Source of the DNA: DASPWV01 sp046726375
GTDB taxonomy: Bacteria; Acidobacteriota; Vicinamibacteria; Vicinamibacterales; UBA2999
Reading direction: 5' to 3'
DNA length: 64,000 nucleotides
Assembly (NCBI GenBank): GCA_046726375.1
Contig: JBKPAJ010000087.1
Span: 5,669-69,668, forward strand
In this document: one piece after another, positions 61,345 to 64,000 of the stretch
How positions within the stretch are numbered: position 1 is the first letter of the stretch
Layout of the letters: each line of letters opens with the position of its first letter
Notes under the pieces: model-generated
Databases searched by the model: none
Seen by the model: only the letters and a program-made list of their open reading frames with translations
What the model was told of the DNA's origin: nothing
Translations under genes and position numbers: made by a program

Positions 61345-62670
61345 ATGAGCCCGCTACCTCGCCTGACCGGTCTGCAGTGGTTGATCTGTGCAATCGCGGC
61401 ACTCGGGTTTGCGTTCGATATTTACGAGGTCCTGGTCGCGCCGCTGGTGGTCGGCCCCGCGATCGGCGAGCTGACCGGCGCGCGTCCCGGGTCGCCCACG
61501 TTCAACTTCTGGGTAGGCATGTTCTTCTGGGTGCCGGCGATCGTCGGCGGCAGCTTCGGTCTGCTCGGCGGCTACCTCACCGATCGATTCGGCCGCCGCC
61601 GCGTGCTGGTGTGGAGCATCCTCATCTACGCGTTCTCCGCTTTCGCTGCCGGCTTCGCCACCAACATCGTCACGCTCCTGATTCTGCGCTCGACCACGTT
61701 CATCGGCGTGTTCGTCGAGTTTGTTGCCGCGGTGGCGTGGATTGCGGAGATCTTCGAGGACCCGAAGCAGCGTGAATCGGCGCTCGGCTACACCCAGGCG
61801 TTCTCCTCGGTCGGCGGTCTCATGGTGACTGCGATGTACGCGATTGCGGTGACCTATGCGAATTCGTTTCCCGCCATTCACGGCAGCCACGCGCCGTGGC
61901 GCTACACGTTGATCTCCGGTGTGATCCCGGCGTTGCCGCTGATGGTGATTCGGCCGTTCCTGCCCGAGTCGCCGAAGTGGCAGGAAAAGAAAGCTGCCGG
62001 CACGTTGAAGCGTCCGAGCGTCGCCGCGATCTTCACGCCCGAATTGCGCCGGACGACGATCGTGACCACGCTGATGTTTGCCTGCGTCTATGGCGCCGCC
62101 TATGGCGGCATTCAGCAGATGCCCCGGATCGTGCCCGGGTTGCCGGAAGTGCGCGTGCTGCCTGTTCAGCAACAGCAGCAGACCGCGAGCCTCGTGCAGG
62201 GATTCCAGGAAGTCGGCGGACTCGCTGGACGGCTGACGTTGGCGTTTCTCGCCGTCCGGATCGTTTCGCGACGCAAGCTCCTGCACGTGTTCCAGATTCC
62301 CGGTCTCGTGATCGTGCCGTTCGTGTTCGGGTACGCGGGCAGTCACAGCCTCGAGTTGACGAAGTGGGGCATGTTCCTCACCGGATTTCTGACCGTGTCG
62401 CAGATGTCGTTCTGGGGAAACTATCTGCCGCGAGTCTACCCGACACATCTTCGCGGCACGGGCGACGGATTTGCGGCCAACATCGGGGGACGTATGCTGG
62501 GTACTGGTTTCGCGTTCCTGGCAGCGCAGTTGTCCAACGTCATGCCCGGCGACACGCCGCCCACCAAGCTCGCGCACGCGTGCGCAGTGGTGGTGCTCAT
62601 TGCGTATGGCGCGGGGACGATCTTGAGCCGATGGTTGCCCGAGCCGAAGAGCGAGAAACTACCCGAATAA
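61345..62670 (+). CDS. MFS transporter (sugar-porter / organic-acid type)
   Basis: The 441-residue protein has 12 predicted TM helices and the MFS loop 2-3 motif G-G-Y-L-T-D-R-F-G-R-R-R. The loop 6-7 contains a typical P-E-S-P-K-W motif. These features occur in the sugar porter and metabolite:proton symporter branches. An acidic residue in TM1 (F-D-I-Y-E) is compatible with proton coupling. It is divergent from the third TonB receptor, so an outer- and inner-membrane uptake pair for the same compound is plausible. Confidence 0.9.
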   Translation: MSPLPRLTGLQWLICAIAALGFAFDIYEVLVAPLVVGPAIGELTGARPGSPTFNFWVGMFFWVPAIVGGSFGLLGGYLTDRFGRRRVLVWSILIYAFSAFAAGFATNIVTLLILRSTTFIGVFVEFVAAVAWIAEIFEDPKQRESALGYTQAFSSVGGLMVTAMYAIAVTYANSFPAIHGSHAPWRYTLISGVIPALPLMVIRPFLPESPKWQEKKAAGTLKRPSVAAIFTPELRRTTIVTTLMFACVYGAAYGGIQQMPRIVPGLPEVRVLPVQQQQQTASLVQGFQEVGGLAGRLTLAFLAVRIVSRRKLLHVFQIPGLVIVPFVFGYAGSHSLELTKWGMFLTGFLTVSQMSFWGNYLPRVYPTHLRGTGDGFAANIGGRMLGTGFAFLAAQLSNVMPGDTPPTKLAHACAVVVLIAYGAGTILSRWLPEPKSEKLPE

Positions 62671-62671
62671 G

Positions 62672-63691
62672 ATGAATCAGAAAGAAGTCGAATTCTTCCA
62701 GCGCAACGTCGCCATTCTTTGCTGTCCGCGCTGCGGCGGAGACCTCTCAGTTGAAGCGGATAGTTTTGGTTGCGGCGCGTGCTCACATCTCTATCGCGCG
62801 CAGGACAACATCCCGTCGCTCTTCACCCCCAACGAGTGGCAGAACTCGAAAGAGGACGTCACCGACAAGATCAAGGCGTTTTACGAAGAGAACCCGTTCC
62901 CGAATTACGACGATTTCGACAGCGCCGGCAGCCTGATCGACAAAGCGCGGAAGGGTCTCTTTGCCAAGCTCCTCGACGATCAAGTGCCGTATGGCGCGCG
63001 GGTGATCGAGTGCGGCTGCGGCACCGGACAGCTCACCAACTTTCTGTCCATCTCCAATCGCACGGTAATCGGCACCGATCTCTGCTTGAATTCGCTGAAG
63101 ATGGCGACCACGTTCAAGGAGCGCAACGACCTCGATCGCGCGCACTTCCTGCAGATGAACCTGTTTCGCCCGGCGTTCAAGCCAGGCTCATTCGATCTCG
63201 TGATCTCGAACGGCGTCCTGCACCACACGAGCGATCCGTTCCTCGGCTTCAAAACGATCGCGCAACTTGTGCGGCCTGGCGGCTACATCCTGATTGGGCT
63301 CTACCACAAGTATGGGCGGCTCGCGACCGACATCCGGCGATTCGTGTTCAACGCGACCAACGACTCGATGCTGTTTCTCGATCGCCACGCCTCCGACACG
63401 AACGTCAGCGCGCAGAAGCGCCGGGCATGGTTCATGGACCAGTACAAGAACCCGCACGAGTCGAAACACACCGTCGGCGAAGTGATCGAGTGGCTCAAGG
63501 CGATCGGCTTCGAATTCGTGCACGCGATCCCGAAGACGGTGCCGTTCACCGAGCTTCAGGAAAGCGAGAAACTCTTCAAGCCCGAACGCCTGGGCTCGCT
63601 CGCCGAGCGATTGATCGTCAATCTCGCCGAGATCGTGACCGGCCACCGCGAAGGTGGATTCTTTATCACCATCGCGCGCCGCCCATCGTAG
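62672..63691 (+). CDS. SAM-dependent methyltransferase with N-terminal zinc ribbon
   Basis: The 339-residue protein starts with a Trm112/zinc-ribbon-like segment with two Cys pairs (C18-x-x-C21 and C34-x-x-C37). A class I methyltransferase domain follows (I-E-C-G-C-G-T-G-Q-L-T-N near 114, T-D-L-C at motif II, and S-N-G-V-L-H-H-T-S-D-P near 177). The C-terminal region (H-K-Y-G-R-L-A-T-D-I-R-R-F) is helical. The architecture resembles methyltransferases that modify natural products, quinones or glycans; no diagnostic residue singles out a substrate. The ATG follows the transporter stop by one base, so co-transcription is likely. Confidence 0.9.
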   Translation: MNQKEVEFFQRNVAILCCPRCGGDLSVEADSFGCGACSHLYRAQDNIPSLFTPNEWQNSKEDVTDKIKAFYEENPFPNYDDFDSAGSLIDKARKGLFAKLLDDQVPYGARVIECGCGTGQLTNFLSISNRTVIGTDLCLNSLKMATTFKERNDLDRAHFLQMNLFRPAFKPGSFDLVISNGVLHHTSDPFLGFKTIAQLVRPGGYILIGLYHKYGRLATDIRRFVFNATNDSMLFLDRHASDTNVSAQKRRAWFMDQYKNPHESKHTVGEVIEWLKAIGFEFVHAIPKTVPFTELQESEKLFKPERLGSLAERLIVNLAEIVTGHREGGFFITIARRPS

Positions 63692-63699
63692 GCGGATCC

Positions 63700-63885
63700 T
63701 ATCTGCGGATATCTGCGTTGCATCAGCGTTGCATCGGCGTTCCATCGGCGTTTCATCCGCGTTCCATCGTACTTTTCATCTGCGTTCCATCTGCGTTTCA
63801 TCTGCGTTTCATCTGCGTTCCATCGGCGTTTATCCGCGTTCCATCTGCGTTCCATCTGGGTTTATCTGCGTTCCACCTGCGTTCA
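63700..63885. repeat. Tandem ATCTGCGTTCC / ATCGGCGTTCC words
   Basis: About 16 degenerate copies of (A)TC(T/G)GCGTT(C)C(A) fill the gap before the DUF488 gene. They match the word type at 18651-18745. No spacers and no gene. Confidence 0.85.
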
Positions 63886-63893
63886 ACATCAAC

Positions 63894-64000
63894 ATGACCC
63901 TGTGGACCATCGGCCATTCGAACCAACCCCTCGAGCCCTTCATTCGCGCGCTCAAGGCACACGAGATCGAGCTCGTCGCCGACGTCCGCCGCTTCCCCTC
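63894..64000 (+). CDS. DUF488 family protein, N-terminal part
   Basis: The first 35 codons lie in the window; the gene runs off the right edge. The translation opens M-T-L-W-T-I-G-H-S-N-Q-P-L-E-P-F and later E-L-V-A-D-V-R-R-F-P-S, the two conserved blocks of DUF488 (T-I-G-H-S and D-V-R-x-x-P). Function is not established. The start lies directly after the ATCTGCGTT array with no visible ribosome-binding site. Confidence 0.88.
   Translation, partial: MTLWTIGHSNQPLEPFIRALKAHEIELVADVRRFP

Noticed and set aside
61354..62577. A 407-codon open frame on the minus strand
   Set aside because: Antisense to the MFS transporter; extremely rich in His, Glu and Arg, as expected opposite membrane-helix codons.

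Overview
The window is GC-rich and reads as a piece of an Acidobacteriota chromosome, most likely a soil Vicinamibacteria-like lineage. The grounds are family content: three large TonB-dependent receptors with N-terminal carboxypeptidase-regulatory domains, an orphan MacB/FtsX permease of the ADOP type, an Asp-box beta-propeller 'glycosyl hydrolase', a DUF5916 outer-membrane protein, an ECF sigma factor next to a kinase-TPR protein, and a winged-helix/TolB-like regulator remnant. This is inference; no rRNA or tRNA gene was seen.

Layout. 1-1560: start of a MetX-like hydrolase, then a gene graveyard (a decayed regulator carrying two tandem MITE-like elements, and an LplT-like MFS fragment). 1561-2648: a five-repeat BTRD-type protein and a small ORF. 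2888-12143 (minus): two TonB receptors and a secreted beta-propeller protein, probably one operon. 12276-21161: CocE-type hydrolase, amidohydrolase remnant, haem-binding terpenoid-cyclase-fold protein, ADOP permease, M6-peptidase fragment, Kef-type antiporter. 21321-25004 (minus): ECF sigma factor, kinase-TPR protein with degenerate catalytic residues, DUF3455 protein. 25244-30059: FnIII lipoprotein, membrane protein, DUF5916 protein, sigma54 activator. 30361-36875: STAS protein, RND tripartite efflux set and a methyltransferase. 37053-40243: two tandem paralogues, a frameshifted D-aminoacylase, GluQRS. 40400-44203: overlapping sensor kinase, REC-PP2C and REC-LytTR genes. 44489-46173: sulfite-oxidase-type molybdoenzyme with a diheme cytochrome. 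46276-56028: MocR regulator with a double operator, ABM monooxygenase, ANL ligase, acyl-reductase-type ALDH, glycosyltransferase, ABC ATPase and FtsX permease. 56128-64000: four-helix-bundle protein, membrane protein, phosphoesterase, third TonB receptor, MFS transporter, zinc-ribbon methyltransferase and the start of a DUF488 gene.

Two cross-cutting features stand out. First, a family of small non-coding elements with TIRs built around TTCACTT and TA at both ends is present at 785-909 and 15857-15978, with a diverged inverted copy of the second at 36891-36984. Second, many intergenic gaps are filled with short-word repeats (AAATCTCC, CAGCTTTC, ATCTGCGTT, GTTGACCGTC, TTTGAACTT), several words recurring at distant loci. 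The most interesting functional candidate is the 46.2-56.0 kb block, where an ABM-fold oxygenase sits beside a LuxE/LuxC-like acid-reductase pair without luxAB, followed by a glycosyltransferase and an ABC export module.
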